NCBI GenBank assembly: GCA_037200985.1
Contig: JBBCGJ010000001.1
Location: 3,324,756-3,388,755 of the forward strand
Source of the DNA: Rhizomicrobium sp.
Lineage (GTDB): Bacteria; Pseudomonadota; Alphaproteobacteria; Micropepsales; Micropepsaceae
Direction of reading: 5' to 3'
Length of the DNA: 64,000 nucleotides
The position numbers and the translations under genes were made by a program. Positions within the stretch are counted from its first letter, which is position 1; each line of letters begins with the position of its first letter. This document shows, piece by piece, positions 25,947 to 35,072 of the stretch. The notes under the pieces are model-generated. The model was given only the letters and a program-made list of their open reading frames with translations, had not been told where the DNA came from and ran no database searches.

Positions 25947-26690
25947 ATGCTCGAACTCTATTACTGGCCGACGCCGAACGGGAAGAAGGTCACCATCCTG
26001 CTCGAAGAGCTGGGCGTGCCTTACGGGATCAAGCCGACCAATATCGGACGCGGCGACCAGTTCGATCCGCAGTTCCTGAAGTTCTCGCCCAACAACCGCA
26101 TGCCGGCGCTGGTCGACACCGCGCCGCATGGCGGCGGCGAGCCGATCCGCATCTTCGAATCGGGCGCCATCATGATGTACATCGCCGAGCGCGAGGGACG
26201 CTTCCTGCCCAAGGACCTTGCGAAGAAATACGACGTCGTGCAATGGGTGATGTGGCAGATGGGCAATCAGGGGCCGAAATTCGGCGAGTGGGGCCATTTC
26301 ACTCGCGCGGCGCAGAACCCGGCGAATGGCGACCTCGCCTACGCCGTCGCGCGATTCACCGACGAGGTGCACCGGCTCTACGGCGTGATGAATCTCGGTC
26401 TGCACAAGAAGGACTGGCTGGCGGCGGGCGAATACAGCATCGCCGACATGATCTGCTATCCCTGGGCGAGCGGCTACAAGCTGCGCAAGATCGACATCGA
26501 GGAATTCCCCAATGTGAAGCGCTGGCTCGAACGCATGGAAGCGCGGCCGGCGGTGAAGAAAGCGATGGAGGCGGCGCTGCCGCCCGCGGCGGTCGAAGAT
26601 CCGGCGACGCTGTCCGACGAGGAGAAGGCGCGGCGCGCCAAGCTCCTGGTCAACCAGCGGGCGACGCGGATCCCGCAGGAATGGGCCTAA
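25947..26690 (+). CDS. Glutathione S-transferase (Ure2/YfcG-like)
   Basis: A 247-aa GST. The N-terminal thioredoxin-fold domain (residues 1-90) begins LELYYWPTPNGKKVTILLEEL with the NNRMPALVD cis-Pro loop and ESGAIMMYIAE. The all-helical C-terminal domain shows SIADMICYPWASGYKL, the conserved N-capping box. The Asn11 position in place of a catalytic Ser or Cys matches the YfcG/Ure2 disulfide-reductase group. It ends five bases before the stop of the convergent HAD gene. It probably acts in thiol or peroxide detoxification. Confidence 0.88.
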   Translation: MLELYYWPTPNGKKVTILLEELGVPYGIKPTNIGRGDQFDPQFLKFSPNNRMPALVDTAPHGGGEPIRIFESGAIMMYIAEREGRFLPKDLAKKYDVVQWVMWQMGNQGPKFGEWGHFTRAAQNPANGDLAYAVARFTDEVHRLYGVMNLGLHKKDWLAAGEYSIADMICYPWASGYKLRKIDIEEFPNVKRWLERMEARPAVKKAMEAALPPAAVEDPATLSDEEKARRAKLLVNQRATRIPQEWA

Positions 26691-26694
26691 GGCG

Positions 26695-27330
26695 TCAGGC
26701 GAGCGTCATGCCGGTCGCCGCTTCGAGCTCGGCGATGGCCTGGGCCGCGGTCTCGACCTTGATGGTCGTCATGCCCATCGCCTTGGCGGGCTTCAGATTG
26801 CCGCCGAGGTCGTCGAGGAAGACGCAAGCCGGCGGTTCGACGCCGAGCCGTTCGCACATCAGCGCGTAGATGCGCGGGTCGGGCTTGCGGATGCCGATCT
26901 TGGCCGATTCGATCACGACGTCGAACAGCTCCATGATCTCGCGGGCATAGAGCGAACGGCCCGCCGCGGTACCGCCCGCCGCGTTGTGCGGCATGTTGTT
27001 GGTGATGCAGCCGGTCTTGAACCGCGTCTTGATGCGGCGCAGCGCCTCGATCATCTCGGGGCGGAAATCGCCGGCCAGCAGCGGAAGCACGTCCCGGCCC
27101 GGGATCGCATGGCCGAGCACGGCCGCTTCCGCCGCGAACAGGCGGTCGAAGCCGTCGATGTCGACCTTGGACTGCTCGAACAGCGCCCAGGCATTGGTCT
27201 CGTGGTTGGCGGAGTTGATCCTGCGGATGGTTCCGACGGGGATGCCGCGTTCCGTTTCGTAACGCGCGAAGGCCTCGAAGGGCGAAGTGGTGAACACGCC
27301 GCCGAAATCCCAAATCACCGCTTCGATCAT
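26695..27330 (-). CDS. HAD superfamily hydrolase (subfamily IA, epoxide hydrolase N-terminal-like)
   Basis: A 211-aa HAD phosphatase-like protein. Motif I is IWDFGGVF, with Asp8 as nucleophile; the usual second Asp is Gly, as in the ACAD10/soluble epoxide hydrolase N-terminal branch. Motif II is TGCITNN, motif III is the Lys in GIRKPDPRIY, and motif IV is VFLDDLGGNL. A phosphatase role is possible but the Asp-to-Gly change may alter activity. The ATG at 27330 fits the family start; longer readings are not supported. Confidence 0.83.
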   Translation of the reverse strand: MIEAVIWDFGGVFTTSPFEAFARYETERGIPVGTIRRINSANHETNAWALFEQSKVDIDGFDRLFAAEAAVLGHAIPGRDVLPLLAGDFRPEMIEALRRIKTRFKTGCITNNMPHNAAGGTAAGRSLYAREIMELFDVVIESAKIGIRKPDPRIYALMCERLGVEPPACVFLDDLGGNLKPAKAMGMTTIKVETAAQAIAELEAATGMTLA

Positions 27331-27441
27331 GATCTTCCTCAATCGTCGTCCCGAGCCCGCCGAAGGACCTTGCTTCAAAAAGCAGGGCGCGCCCTAATCG
27401 GTCAAGGTCCGGCATCAGACCGCGACGGTGCAGGTGACAGG

Positions 27442-28396
27442 ATGACGCTTTCCTTCCGTAAGGCTTCGTATGAACCCGGCGTGGTCGATTTCGGCACCGG
27501 CGCCTTCGCCTATCTGCAGCCGGACGGCGGCTGGGGTTTTTCCAATGCCGGGCTGGTGACGGATGGCGGCGAGGCGCTGCTGGTCGACACGATGTTCGAT
27601 ACCGCGCATACGCGCGATGCTGGACGGCTTCGCCAAGGCGACACCCGCCAAGATCGGCACGCTGGTCAACACCCATCACAATGGCGATCACTGCTACGGC
27701 AATGGCTGCCTCGACTGCGAGATCGTCGCGACCGTGGGCGCGGCGGAGGCGATGAAGCACGAGACGCCGAAAGGGCTGGCGCAGTTCATGAAGGCGGCGC
27801 CGGCGCTGGGCCTGACCGGCGAATATCTGCTGCACTGTTTCGGCGATTTCGATTTCGAGAATTGCGCGGCGCGGGCGCCGGACACCACCTTCACCGGGCG
27901 GGCGACGCGCATGGTGGGCGCCAAGCACGTCGAGCTGATCGAGGTCGGCCCGGCGCATACCGGCGGCGATGCGCTGGTCCATGTGCCGGCGGACAAGACG
28001 CTGTTCACCGGCGACATCCTGTTCATCGGCGGCCATCCCATCATGTGGGCCGGGCCGGTGGCGAACTGGATCGAGGCCTGCGGGGCGATCGAGGCGATGG
28101 ATGTCGAGACCATAGTGCCGGGCCACGGGCCGGTGACGGACAAGAAGGGCGCGGCGCGGGTGAAAGACTATCTCGTTTATATCCGGGACGCGGCGAAGGC
28201 GCGCTACGAATCGGGGATGGGCGCACTGGAAGCGGCGCGATCCATCGCGCTCGACGACTTTGCCGGCTGGGGCGACGCCGAGCGCATCGCGGTCAACACC
28301 GCGACGCTCTACCGCGAATTCGGATCGAAGGATGTGCCGGGCGACCCCGCCACGCTGTTCGGCTGGATGGCGCAATTGTGGAAGGACAGGACATGA
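27442..28396 (+). pseudogene. MBL-fold metallo-hydrolase with a frameshift
   Basis: The N-terminal 58 codons (MTLSFRKASYEPGVVDFGTG..., LVDTMFDTAHTRD) are in one frame. From the ATG at 27617 the protein continues in another frame: MLDGFAKATPAKIGTLVNTHHNGDH. The metal-binding HHxxDH is in THHNGDH; later ligands are GPAHTGGD, LFTGDILF and VPGHGP. A net +1 or -2 change at 27613-27617 breaks the gene; rejoined, it would be about 317 aa. It could be a true mutation or an assembly error. The end overlaps the downstream GST by ATGA, so the two form an operon. Confidence 0.75.
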
Positions 28397-29181
28397 CCGT
28401 CATCGTCTATGAGCATCCGCTCAGCCCTTATGCGCAGAAGGTGAAGATCGCGCTGGACGAGAAGGGCGTCGCCTACGAGACCAAGATGCCGGCGGCGATC
28501 GGCACCGGTCAGCCCGATCCGGAATTCCTCAAAGCCAATCCGCGCGGCGAGGTGCCGGCGCTGATCGACGGGGAGACCCGCATCTTCGATTCGACCATCA
28601 TCCTGGAATATGTCGAGGACAAATGGCCCGCGCCCGCCCTGCTGCCGGCCTCGCCGGCGGAGCGCGCCACGGCGCGGATCATCGAGGACGTGATGGACAC
28701 GCATTTCGAGCCGATCAACTGGGGCATGGGCGAGATCCGCTGGTTCAAGCGCGCCGACGGCGAGCGCGCCCGCACCATCGAGGCGAACGCGGCGATGCAG
28801 GCGCGCGGCATCTATCAATGGCTGACGCGGCACCTCGGCGACCGGCCCTGGTTCAACGGCGAGAGCTTCGGCTGGGCCGATCTTTCGGTGGTGCCTTATC
28901 TCAACGGCGCGCTCGGCAGCGGCTTCGCGCCGGAGCGCGGCTCGGCGCTGAGCCGGTGGCTGGCGCGCGCCAATGAGCGGGCGTCGGTGCGCAAGGCGGC
29001 GCAGGCCGCGGCCGACGTGCTGGCGAGCATGAGCCAGGTCGCGGGCGCGGTGGAAAGCGGGAGGTTCAAGCGCGAATACCGCGACCATCGCCTGGAGTGG
29101 ATGATCCGCTCCGGCGGCATCGACGTGGTGCTGGAAGGGATGAAGAAGAACAATATCCGGTTCTCGAACGAGTTGACGTGA
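28393..29181 (+). CDS. Glutathione S-transferase family protein
   Basis: A 262-aa GST with the N-terminal domain EHPLSPYAQKVKIALDEKGV, the cis-Pro loop GEVPALIDGETRIFDSTIILEYVEDKWP and the C-terminal helix motif FGWADLSVVPYL. The Ser10 position (PLSPYA) is the probable glutathione-activating residue. The ATG overlaps the stop of the broken MBL gene by four bases. Apparent fusion with the MBL gene in one long frame is an artefact of the frameshift. Confidence 0.85.
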   Translation: MTVIVYEHPLSPYAQKVKIALDEKGVAYETKMPAAIGTGQPDPEFLKANPRGEVPALIDGETRIFDSTIILEYVEDKWPAPALLPASPAERATARIIEDVMDTHFEPINWGMGEIRWFKRADGERARTIEANAAMQARGIYQWLTRHLGDRPWFNGESFGWADLSVVPYLNGALGSGFAPERGSALSRWLARANERASVRKAAQAAADVLASMSQVAGAVESGRFKREYRDHRLEWMIRSGGIDVVLEGMKKNNIRFSNELT

Positions 29182-29219
29182 TCGGGATTGCATTGCGCGG
29201 AAACCGGTCAAAGCTCCGC

Positions 29220-29292
29220 TGTCACTCCCGCGAAAGCGGGAGTCCATGCCTGCCGCAAGCGATTCTGGATGCCCGCCTGCGCGGGCATGACA
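29220..29292. repeat. Two-hairpin REP-like element
   Basis: Stem 1 TGTCACTCCCGC-GAAA-GCGGGAGTCCA has compensatory changes on both arms (C to T pairing kept) relative to other copies. Stem 2 is CTGGATGCCCGCC-TGC-GCGGGCATGACA. It lies between two GST genes. Confidence 0.85.
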
Positions 29293-29337
29293 GTTTTTGT
29301 TTGCTCGAGCGTGCGGCCCTGACGGAGTGACGACGCC

Positions 29338-30264
29338 ATGACGACCGACGAGATCATCCTGCACAATTATCCGAACTCGCCCTTCTCGGAAAAAATCCGC
29401 GTCGCATTCGGGATCAAGGGGCTGGCGTGGCGCTCGGTCGTGCAGCCGGTGATCATGCCCAAGCCGGACCTGATCCCGCTGACCGGCGGCTATCGCAAGA
29501 TTCCCGTGCTGCAGATCGGCGCCGACCTCTATTGCGACACCCCGCTCATCCTGCGCGAGCTGGAACGGCGCTTTCCGGCGCCCAGCCCGTCGCCGCAGAA
29601 CAAGGGCGCGCCCTATGCGATCGGCCTCTGGGCCGACCGGCAGATGTTCCCGGCCGCGGTCGCCATCATCTTCGGCGAGATCGGAGATCTCGTGCCCGAG
29701 GATTTCAAGAAGGACCGCGCGGCGATGAGCGGCGGATCGTTCTCCTCCGAGGCCTTGAAACGCGCCGTGCCGTTCATGCGCGACCAGTATCGCGCGCATC
29801 TGGCGTTCCTGTCCGACCAGCTGGCGGACGGGCGGCCGTTCTGGGGCGGCGCCCAGGCGGGGCTGGCCGATATCCACGCCTTCATGAATCCCTGGTTCGT
29901 CGCCAACGCCCTGCCGCACAAGGCGAAGGAGATGACGGTAGAGTTTCCCGTCATCGAAGCCTGGTACGAGCGCGTGAAAGCCATCGGGCATGGTGCGAAA
30001 AGCGATATGTCGCCGGCGGAGGCGCTGGCCGTCGCCAGGGCCGCGACGCCGACGGCGCAGGATGCGGCCGATCCGCACGATCCCAACGGCCGCAAGCCGG
30101 GCGACAAGGTGACGGTGGCGGCCGACGATTACGGCCGCGATCCGGTCGCGGGGACGCTGGTGTTCTCCAATGCGCGCGAGATCGCGATACGACGCAGCGA
30201 TCCCGCGGTCGGCGAGGTCGTGGTGCATTTCCCGCGCGCGGGATTCACGGTGACGGCGGGATGA
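29338..30264 (+). CDS. Glutathione S-transferase-like protein with C-terminal extension
   Basis: A 308-aa protein. Residues 1-85 form a GST-N thioredoxin-like domain (LHNYPNSPFSEKIRVAFGI, GGYRKIPVLQIGADLYCDT). Residues 100-220 form a GST-C helical domain with GLADIHAFMNPW. Residues 225-308 form a beta-rich extension (KPGDKVTVAADDYGRDPVAG, VVHFPRAGFTV) not found in ordinary GSTs. The extension looks like a small separate domain. Third GST in a 4.3-kb stretch. Confidence 0.8.
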   Translation: MTTDEIILHNYPNSPFSEKIRVAFGIKGLAWRSVVQPVIMPKPDLIPLTGGYRKIPVLQIGADLYCDTPLILRELERRFPAPSPSPQNKGAPYAIGLWADRQMFPAAVAIIFGEIGDLVPEDFKKDRAAMSGGSFSSEALKRAVPFMRDQYRAHLAFLSDQLADGRPFWGGAQAGLADIHAFMNPWFVANALPHKAKEMTVEFPVIEAWYERVKAIGHGAKSDMSPAEALAVARAATPTAQDAADPHDPNGRKPGDKVTVAADDYGRDPVAGTLVFSNAREIAIRRSDPAVGEVVVHFPRAGFTVTAG

Positions 30265-30293
30265 CGCTGTCCGATATCGCGCGAATTCCAGAC

Positions 30294-30365
30294 TGTCATT
30301 CCCGCGCATGCGGGAATCCATGCAGGCCGCAAGCGACCCTGGATGCCCGCCTGCGCGGGCATGAC
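30294..30365. repeat. Two-hairpin REP-like element
   Basis: Stem 1 TGTCATTCCCGC-GCAT-GCGGGAATCCA and stem 2 CTGGATGCCCGCC-TGC-GCGGGCATGAC, between convergent genes. It is followed by a T-rich run (GGTTTTTTTGCGG), which would make stem 2 a good intrinsic terminator for the upstream gene. Confidence 0.85.
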
Positions 30366-30384
30366 GGTTTTTTTGCGGATGCCC

Positions 30385-30924
30385 CTACGCGCTCTCGGCC
30401 CGCGACAGCGCCTTGGGCGTGAAGTAGGTGCAGGCGATGATCGTGGCCGGCTTCTTGATGCCGTTGGAGAGCGGCGCGGAAAAGCTCTCGCCGTTCAGGT
30501 AGGACACCCGCGGGATTTCGAAATAGCTCAAAAAGCGCATCGGCACGCCGCCTTCGAGCACCGCGTCATAGCCGGCGATCCAGCGCTTCAGCCGATCCGG
30601 CGGGATCGACATCTCGATGAACTGGCCGGTCTGTTCGCCGAAGCGCTGCGCCAGCGCGCTGCCGTAGAAGCGGAAGCGGTAGCTGGGGCGGCCCGACGGA
30701 TGCGTCGCACGCTCCACGATGGAGACGTTGCGCAGGAACGGCTTCAGCGTGCGGGCGTCGAAATCGGCGCGGGACGGCAGGCCGCCGGCGGCCTTGGCCT
30801 TCTCGGTCCACACATCGCGGATCGCGTTGAGCTCGGGGCAATCGAAATTCAGGGTCGTGTCCGCGCGCATGGACCAACCTTCCTTGTGCGACAATGCATT
30901 CAGTGTTTCGGCCGGGTCTGCCAT
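30385..30924 (-). CDS. PAS domain-containing protein
   Basis: A protein of about 179 aa related to the alphaproteobacterial single PAS-domain family. The core shows LPSRADFDARTLKPFLRNVSIVER, PSYRFRFYGSALAQRFGEQTGQFIEM and RFLSYFEIPRVSYLNGESFSAPL. These proteins have no output domain and probably modulate other signalling proteins. The ATG at 30924 gives MADPAETLNAL; an upstream TTG at 30954 and an internal ATG at 30870 are alternatives. Confidence 0.72.
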   Translation of the reverse strand: MADPAETLNALSHKEGWSMRADTTLNFDCPELNAIRDVWTEKAKAAGGLPSRADFDARTLKPFLRNVSIVERATHPSGRPSYRFRFYGSALAQRFGEQTGQFIEMSIPPDRLKRWIAGYDAVLEGGVPMRFLSYFEIPRVSYLNGESFSAPLSNGIKKPATIIACTYFTPKALSRAESA

Positions 30925-31068
30925 CGCCGCAGGTTGTGCCCAATCGGTAGCCAAAGTCTTAAACCGCCCGTTCGAATTTTCATTTCCGCAACGGTTTCGG
31001 GGCCTTGCGCGGCGGCACGGGCGACGGGATCATGACCGCAAACGTGGAAAAACAGGAAGGAACCCGAC

Positions 31069-32580
31069 ATGGACCAAGCCATCGCCGCGACCGTCGAAAT
31101 CGCCTGCGGCAAGCTTGCCGGCCTGGCGCGCGACGGCGTGCTGCGCTTCAACGGGATTCCCTTCGCCAAGCCGCCGGTCGGGCCGCTGCGCTGGCGCCTG
31201 CCCGAGCCGGCGGAGCCCTGGGCCGGGGTGCGTGACGCCACGCGCTTCGGCAACATCGCGCCGCAGGTGGCAAGCGCCAGCGGCGCCGTCCTGGGCGGCA
31301 CGCCGGGCACCCGGTCGGAGGATTGCCTTTATCTCAACGTCCAGACGCCGGGCTGCGACGACGCCAAGCGGCCGGTGATGGTGTGGATCCATGGCGGCGC
31401 CTTCAACACCGGGGCCGGCAGCGTCGGCACCTATAACGGCAAGTTCTTGGTCCCGCGCGGCGACCTGGTGCTGGTGACGATCAATTACCGGCTGGGCGCC
31501 TTCGGCTTCCTCAACCTCGCGGATGCGACGGACGGCAAGCTGCCGGGGACCGGCGCAGAAGGGCTGGCCGACCAGATTGCGGCGCTGGCCTGGGTGAAGG
31601 ACAACATCGCCGCGTTCGGCGGCGATCCGGACAACGTCACCATCTTCGGCGAAAGCGCCGGCGGCATGAGCGTGGGCGCGCTTCTGGCCTCGCCGAACGC
31701 CTCAGGGCTCTATCACAAGGCGATCCCGCAATCGGGCGCGAGCGATATCGGCACGGCGCGCGAGGTGTCGGCGCGCGTCGCGAAGCTCGTGCTGGACAAG
31801 CTCGGCGCGGCCGATCCGCGCGCGCTGTCCTGGGAGGCGATCCTGGAAGTGCAGAAGGCGCTGCTGGACGCGCCGCGCGAAGTCGGCCTCGGCATGCCGT
31901 TCGCGCCGACCGTCGACGGGACGATCCTGCCCCGGCGGGCGATCGAATGCGTCGCCGAAGGCTCGGCCAAGGGCGTCGCGGCGATGACGGGGACGACGCG
32001 CGACGAGTGGAAGCTGTTCACCGTCGCCGCCGCCAATCTCAAGACCATGGACGAGGCCGGCCTGCGCAAGCTGACGGCGCGGCTGGCGGGTGAGGAACAC
32101 GCCGACGCTATCCTGGCGGCAACCGCGAAGGGCACGCCGTTCGACCGCTGGAACGACATCATGACGGATCACAGCTTCTTCGTGCCGGCGACGCGCCTGC
32201 TGGACGCGCAGAGCGCGCACGCGCCGACCTATGCCTATCGCTTCGACTGGCCGTCGCCGTTCCTGGACGGCGCGCTGGGCGCGTGCCATGCGCTGGAGCT
32301 GGGTTTCACCTTCGGCACGTTCCGCCTCAAGGGCGCGGCGCCGTTCTTCGGCGAGGGCAAGGAGGCCGAAGCGCTGTCCGATGCGATGATGGATTCGTGG
32401 ATCGCGTTCGCCAATGACGGCAATCCGTCGAACGACACGTCGGGAGCCTGGATGCGCTACGATTCGGCCAAGCGCGCCACGACGATCTTCGGCGACGGCC
32501 CGCCGCATGTGACGAGCGCCCCGAACGAGGCGCGCCGGAAGGCCTGGGAGGCCGTTCCGGCGGCCAAGATCGGTCCGTGA
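31069..32580 (+). CDS. Type-B carboxylesterase/lipase family protein
   Basis: A 503-aa carboxylesterase. The nucleophile Ser196 sits in GESAGG; the oxyanion region is WIHGGAF, with the NYRLGAFGFL stretch and SEDCLYLNV typical of type-B enzymes. The catalytic acid and His fall in the C-terminal half; GACHALELGFTFG is the usual His region. No signal peptide, so it is cytosolic, unlike the paralogue at 36355-37809. The ATG has GGAAGGA upstream. Confidence 0.88.
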   Translation: MDQAIAATVEIACGKLAGLARDGVLRFNGIPFAKPPVGPLRWRLPEPAEPWAGVRDATRFGNIAPQVASASGAVLGGTPGTRSEDCLYLNVQTPGCDDAKRPVMVWIHGGAFNTGAGSVGTYNGKFLVPRGDLVLVTINYRLGAFGFLNLADATDGKLPGTGAEGLADQIAALAWVKDNIAAFGGDPDNVTIFGESAGGMSVGALLASPNASGLYHKAIPQSGASDIGTAREVSARVAKLVLDKLGAADPRALSWEAILEVQKALLDAPREVGLGMPFAPTVDGTILPRRAIECVAEGSAKGVAAMTGTTRDEWKLFTVAAANLKTMDEAGLRKLTARLAGEEHADAILAATAKGTPFDRWNDIMTDHSFFVPATRLLDAQSAHAPTYAYRFDWPSPFLDGALGACHALELGFTFGTFRLKGAAPFFGEGKEAEALSDAMMDSWIAFANDGNPSNDTSGAWMRYDSAKRATTIFGDGPPHVTSAPNEARRKAWEAVPAAKIGP

Positions 32581-32590
32581 TGCGCCGCGC

Positions 32591-33349
32591 CTAGTGCGTC
32601 GCCGCCTTTTCGATCAGCGCCGCGACCGCGCGGGGCTGCGAGATATAGGCGACATGGCTGGCCTTCACCTCGACCGTGTCGGCGTGGGAGCGCTTGTACA
32701 TGAAGCGTTCGAGCTCGGGATTGATCGAGCGGTCCTGCGTCGCGACCATCGCGTAGCTCGGCTTGGTCTTCCAGGCCGGCGAGGTCACCGGCGTGCCCGC
32801 GGCCTTGCCCGACACGAACACCTGCGAATGGGCCATGAAGTCGGCGACGGAGGCTGGCAGATCGGCCGCGAAATCGGCATGGAACGCGGCCGGGTCGATG
32901 AACAGGAAGCCGTCCTTGGTGGGCGTGATCGCCTTGGAGGCCGGTGGGATCTTCGCCGCGAGCGAACCCAGGCTCTCTCCGGTATCGGGCTGGAACGCCG
33001 CGATATAGACGAGGCTCTTCACATGGGCGTTGTTACCGGCCTCGGTGATGATGATGCCGCCATAGGAGTGGCCGACCAGGATCGCCGGACCGTCGAGCGT
33101 ATCGAGCGCGCGGTTGGTGGCGGCGACGTCGTCCTCGAGCGAGGTCTCGGGCGGCTGGACGATGCTGACATGGTAGCCGTCCTTCTTCAGGATGTCGGCC
33201 ACAGCCTTCCAGCCCGAGCCGTCGGCGAAGGCGCCGTGGACGAGCACGATGTTCTTCACCGCGTTCGCGGGCGCCGCCGAGGCGGCAGGGGCCGCGCCGC
33301 ACACGGCAAAAGCGGCGGCGACCGCCATAAGACGGGATAGCCTGATCAT
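32591..33349 (-). CDS. Exported alpha/beta hydrolase
   Basis: A 252-aa protein with a cleavable signal peptide (MIRLSRLMAVAAAFAVCGAAPAASA). The hydrolase core shows the oxyanion motif LVHGAFADGSGW, the nucleophile Ser95 in VGHSYGG, and a C-terminal His in ASHVAYISQP. The sequence matches the salicylate-esterase/EstC-like alpha/beta hydrolases. It is periplasmic, with unknown substrate. It converges with the type-B carboxylesterase. Confidence 0.85.
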   Translation of the reverse strand: MIRLSRLMAVAAAFAVCGAAPAASAAPANAVKNIVLVHGAFADGSGWKAVADILKKDGYHVSIVQPPETSLEDDVAATNRALDTLDGPAILVGHSYGGIIITEAGNNAHVKSLVYIAAFQPDTGESLGSLAAKIPPASKAITPTKDGFLFIDPAAFHADFAADLPASVADFMAHSQVFVSGKAAGTPVTSPAWKTKPSYAMVATQDRSINPELERFMYKRSHADTVEVKASHVAYISQPRAVAALIEKAATH

Positions 33350-33746
33350 GAAAATCTCCTTTGGTCAGTTTTTGGAACGATAGGGATGCCGGAGGTCCGC
33401 CGATTGGACGATTGGCGCCGAATGGGACGTTTGCAGCGCGTTCGGCACCCCTCGGGGAAACGCCACCTTACGCCACGGCAAATTCCGCGAGCCATGCAAT
33501 GCCGCTACGGCGGGCTTGCGCGCCGGCGGGGTTGCTCACCGGCTCGTGATCCGGGTCCGCCGCAACCCGTACTATCTCAGCCGCGCTCGGGGAGCACGAC
33601 TGGAGTGGGCCATGAATCCGATAGTGAAATGGGGCGGCGGCGCGGTAGGCAAACGGGTTCGAGTCGATCCGAAGTAGCGATCGTCATCGCCCGGCTTATG
33701 CGGGCGATGACGACGTTTGAGCGACGAGTACCCAGATCAAAATATC
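33350..33746. other. Non-coding gap (about 400 bp) with a short hairpin repeat
   Basis: No convincing gene. The region holds a single-stem repeat at 33680-33713 (TCGTCATCGCCCG-GCTTAT-GCGGGCGATGACGA), the same stem type as inside the MITE-like element. A short frame from GTG 33546 to 33677 (44 codons, ending NPIVKWGGGAVGKRVRVDPK) has a start reminiscent of MazE-type antitoxins but is too degenerate to call. Confidence 0.6.
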
Positions 33747-35015
33747 TTACGCGAATGGCCTGCCCGCCCGCGCATAAGCCGCCGCCGAGTTGAAGATGTT
33801 GATCGTCATGAGGCTCGTCTCGGTGTCGGCGCGCTTTTCGTAAACCGCGGCGACGCGGGCCTGGACGTCGGCATCGCCCGGCGCGGCTTCGAGCGCGAAA
33901 TCGGCCAGATGACAGGCCAGGCGGAAATCGCCGGCACCAGCCAGCGCCTCGGCGCGCTCCGCGAGCGTGCGCACGCCGCCGGCGAGCGCGGCGACCTCGT
34001 TCGCGAGTTTCGCGCGCGGCGCGGGCTTGAGCTCGCTGGGACGCCCGCTCCACCAGCCGCCATAGAAGCGGATGACGTTGCGCACCAGGAATTCGGTGTC
34101 GTCATAGACCGGCTGCAGCCAGGGCGAATCCGATTTCGGCAGCGCGATCCCCGTGACGATGTCGACATGCGGCGGCGAGCCGTTCTCCATCGCCGCCAGG
34201 GTGCGGGACACGACGGTTTCGAGAAACGCCGCCGTCTCGGTCAGCATGCGGGCGATCTTTTCAGGCTCGTCGATCACCGGGCCGCCATGGCCGGGACAGA
34301 ATGACGCCGGCGCCTTCGCCGCCATTTCGCGCAAACCCTTGGCGCGTTCCCACGGATAGCGCTGGACCTTCTGCGGATTGCCGTCGTTCGGTACCGCCCA
34401 GATGAAAAGATCGCCGGGGCACAGCACGCGCCGCGCCGGCGCGTAGACCCAGGTGTGATCGTCGGTCTCGCCCTTGCAGTGATGCAGTTCGAAGCGCTCG
34501 CCGCCGACGGTGACGGCCATGCGGTCTTCGTAGAGCGTGTCGGGCGGGATCGGCGGCTGGCCGAAAGCGGCATAGGCGTCGGCGCTCTGCGCCTCCACCG
34601 TGCCGCCGAACTGGCGGGCGTTGAGCGCCGCATTGTGCCGCGCCGTCGCGGCATAGCGCGCGAAGCGGGCCGGCATCGCCGCATGGGCGATGACGCGCGG
34701 TTTTTTCTGTCCCGGAAGAAGAAAACGGTCGAGGCCATAGGCGTGGTCGACATGGCCATGGGTGTAGATCGCGGTGTGCACCGGCGCCTGCGTCTTCTGC
34801 CGCAGCATGGCGGCGAGCATCGGCGCGAACTGTTTCGTGCCGGTGTCGACCAGGACGAGGCCCTCGTCGGTCTCGAAGGCGGTGCAGCCGGAGAATTGCG
34901 AGGCGAACCAGGTGCGCGGCGCGATATCGATGGGCCCGCCGGTCCAGAAGAACTTCGCCTCCTCCGGACTCTTGCCCCGCATGCTGCCGAATTTCATTGC
35001 CGGATTCACTGCCAT
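33747..35015 (-). CDS. MBL-fold hydrolase with alkyl-sulfatase-like dimerisation domain
   Basis: A 422-aa metallo-beta-lactamase-fold protein. The metal motif is YTHGHVDHAYG (HxHxDH), with further ligands in HHCKGETDDHTW, CPGDLFIW and CPGHGGPV. After the MBL domain (about residue 280) follows an alkylsulfatase-type dimerisation region (EFLVRNVIRFYGGWWSGRPSEL) and a helical AALAGGVRTLAERAEAL stretch. It resembles the SDS hydrolase (SdsA1) family but lacks the C-terminal SCP2 domain, so it is shorter. It may cleave alkyl sulfates or lactones. Confidence 0.84.
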   Translation of the reverse strand: MAVNPAMKFGSMRGKSPEEAKFFWTGGPIDIAPRTWFASQFSGCTAFETDEGLVLVDTGTKQFAPMLAAMLRQKTQAPVHTAIYTHGHVDHAYGLDRFLLPGQKKPRVIAHAAMPARFARYAATARHNAALNARQFGGTVEAQSADAYAAFGQPPIPPDTLYEDRMAVTVGGERFELHHCKGETDDHTWVYAPARRVLCPGDLFIWAVPNDGNPQKVQRYPWERAKGLREMAAKAPASFCPGHGGPVIDEPEKIARMLTETAAFLETVVSRTLAAMENGSPPHVDIVTGIALPKSDSPWLQPVYDDTEFLVRNVIRFYGGWWSGRPSELKPAPRAKLANEVAALAGGVRTLAERAEALAGAGDFRLACHLADFALEAAPGDADVQARVAAVYEKRADTETSLMTINIFNSAAAYARAGRPFA

Positions 35016-35072
35016 GTTCCGCCCCTGACGATTGTTTGGTGTTTTGTGCCGGGGTTCATGCTAACGCGGGCC

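Noticed and set aside
27600..27630. Programmed ribosomal frameshift in the MBL gene
   Set aside because: No slippery heptamer or downstream pseudoknot is apparent; a mutation or sequencing error is simpler.
26986..29181. An apparent 731-aa MBL-GST fusion protein
   Set aside because: The frame passes through the MBL N-terminus and the GST, but the middle (about 27620-28390) is coded in another frame. The fusion is produced by the frameshift at 27615 and is not a real fusion.
33546..33677. A 44-codon frame with a MazE-like NPIVKWG start
   Set aside because: Too short and degenerate, with no toxin neighbour and no clear ribosome-binding site.
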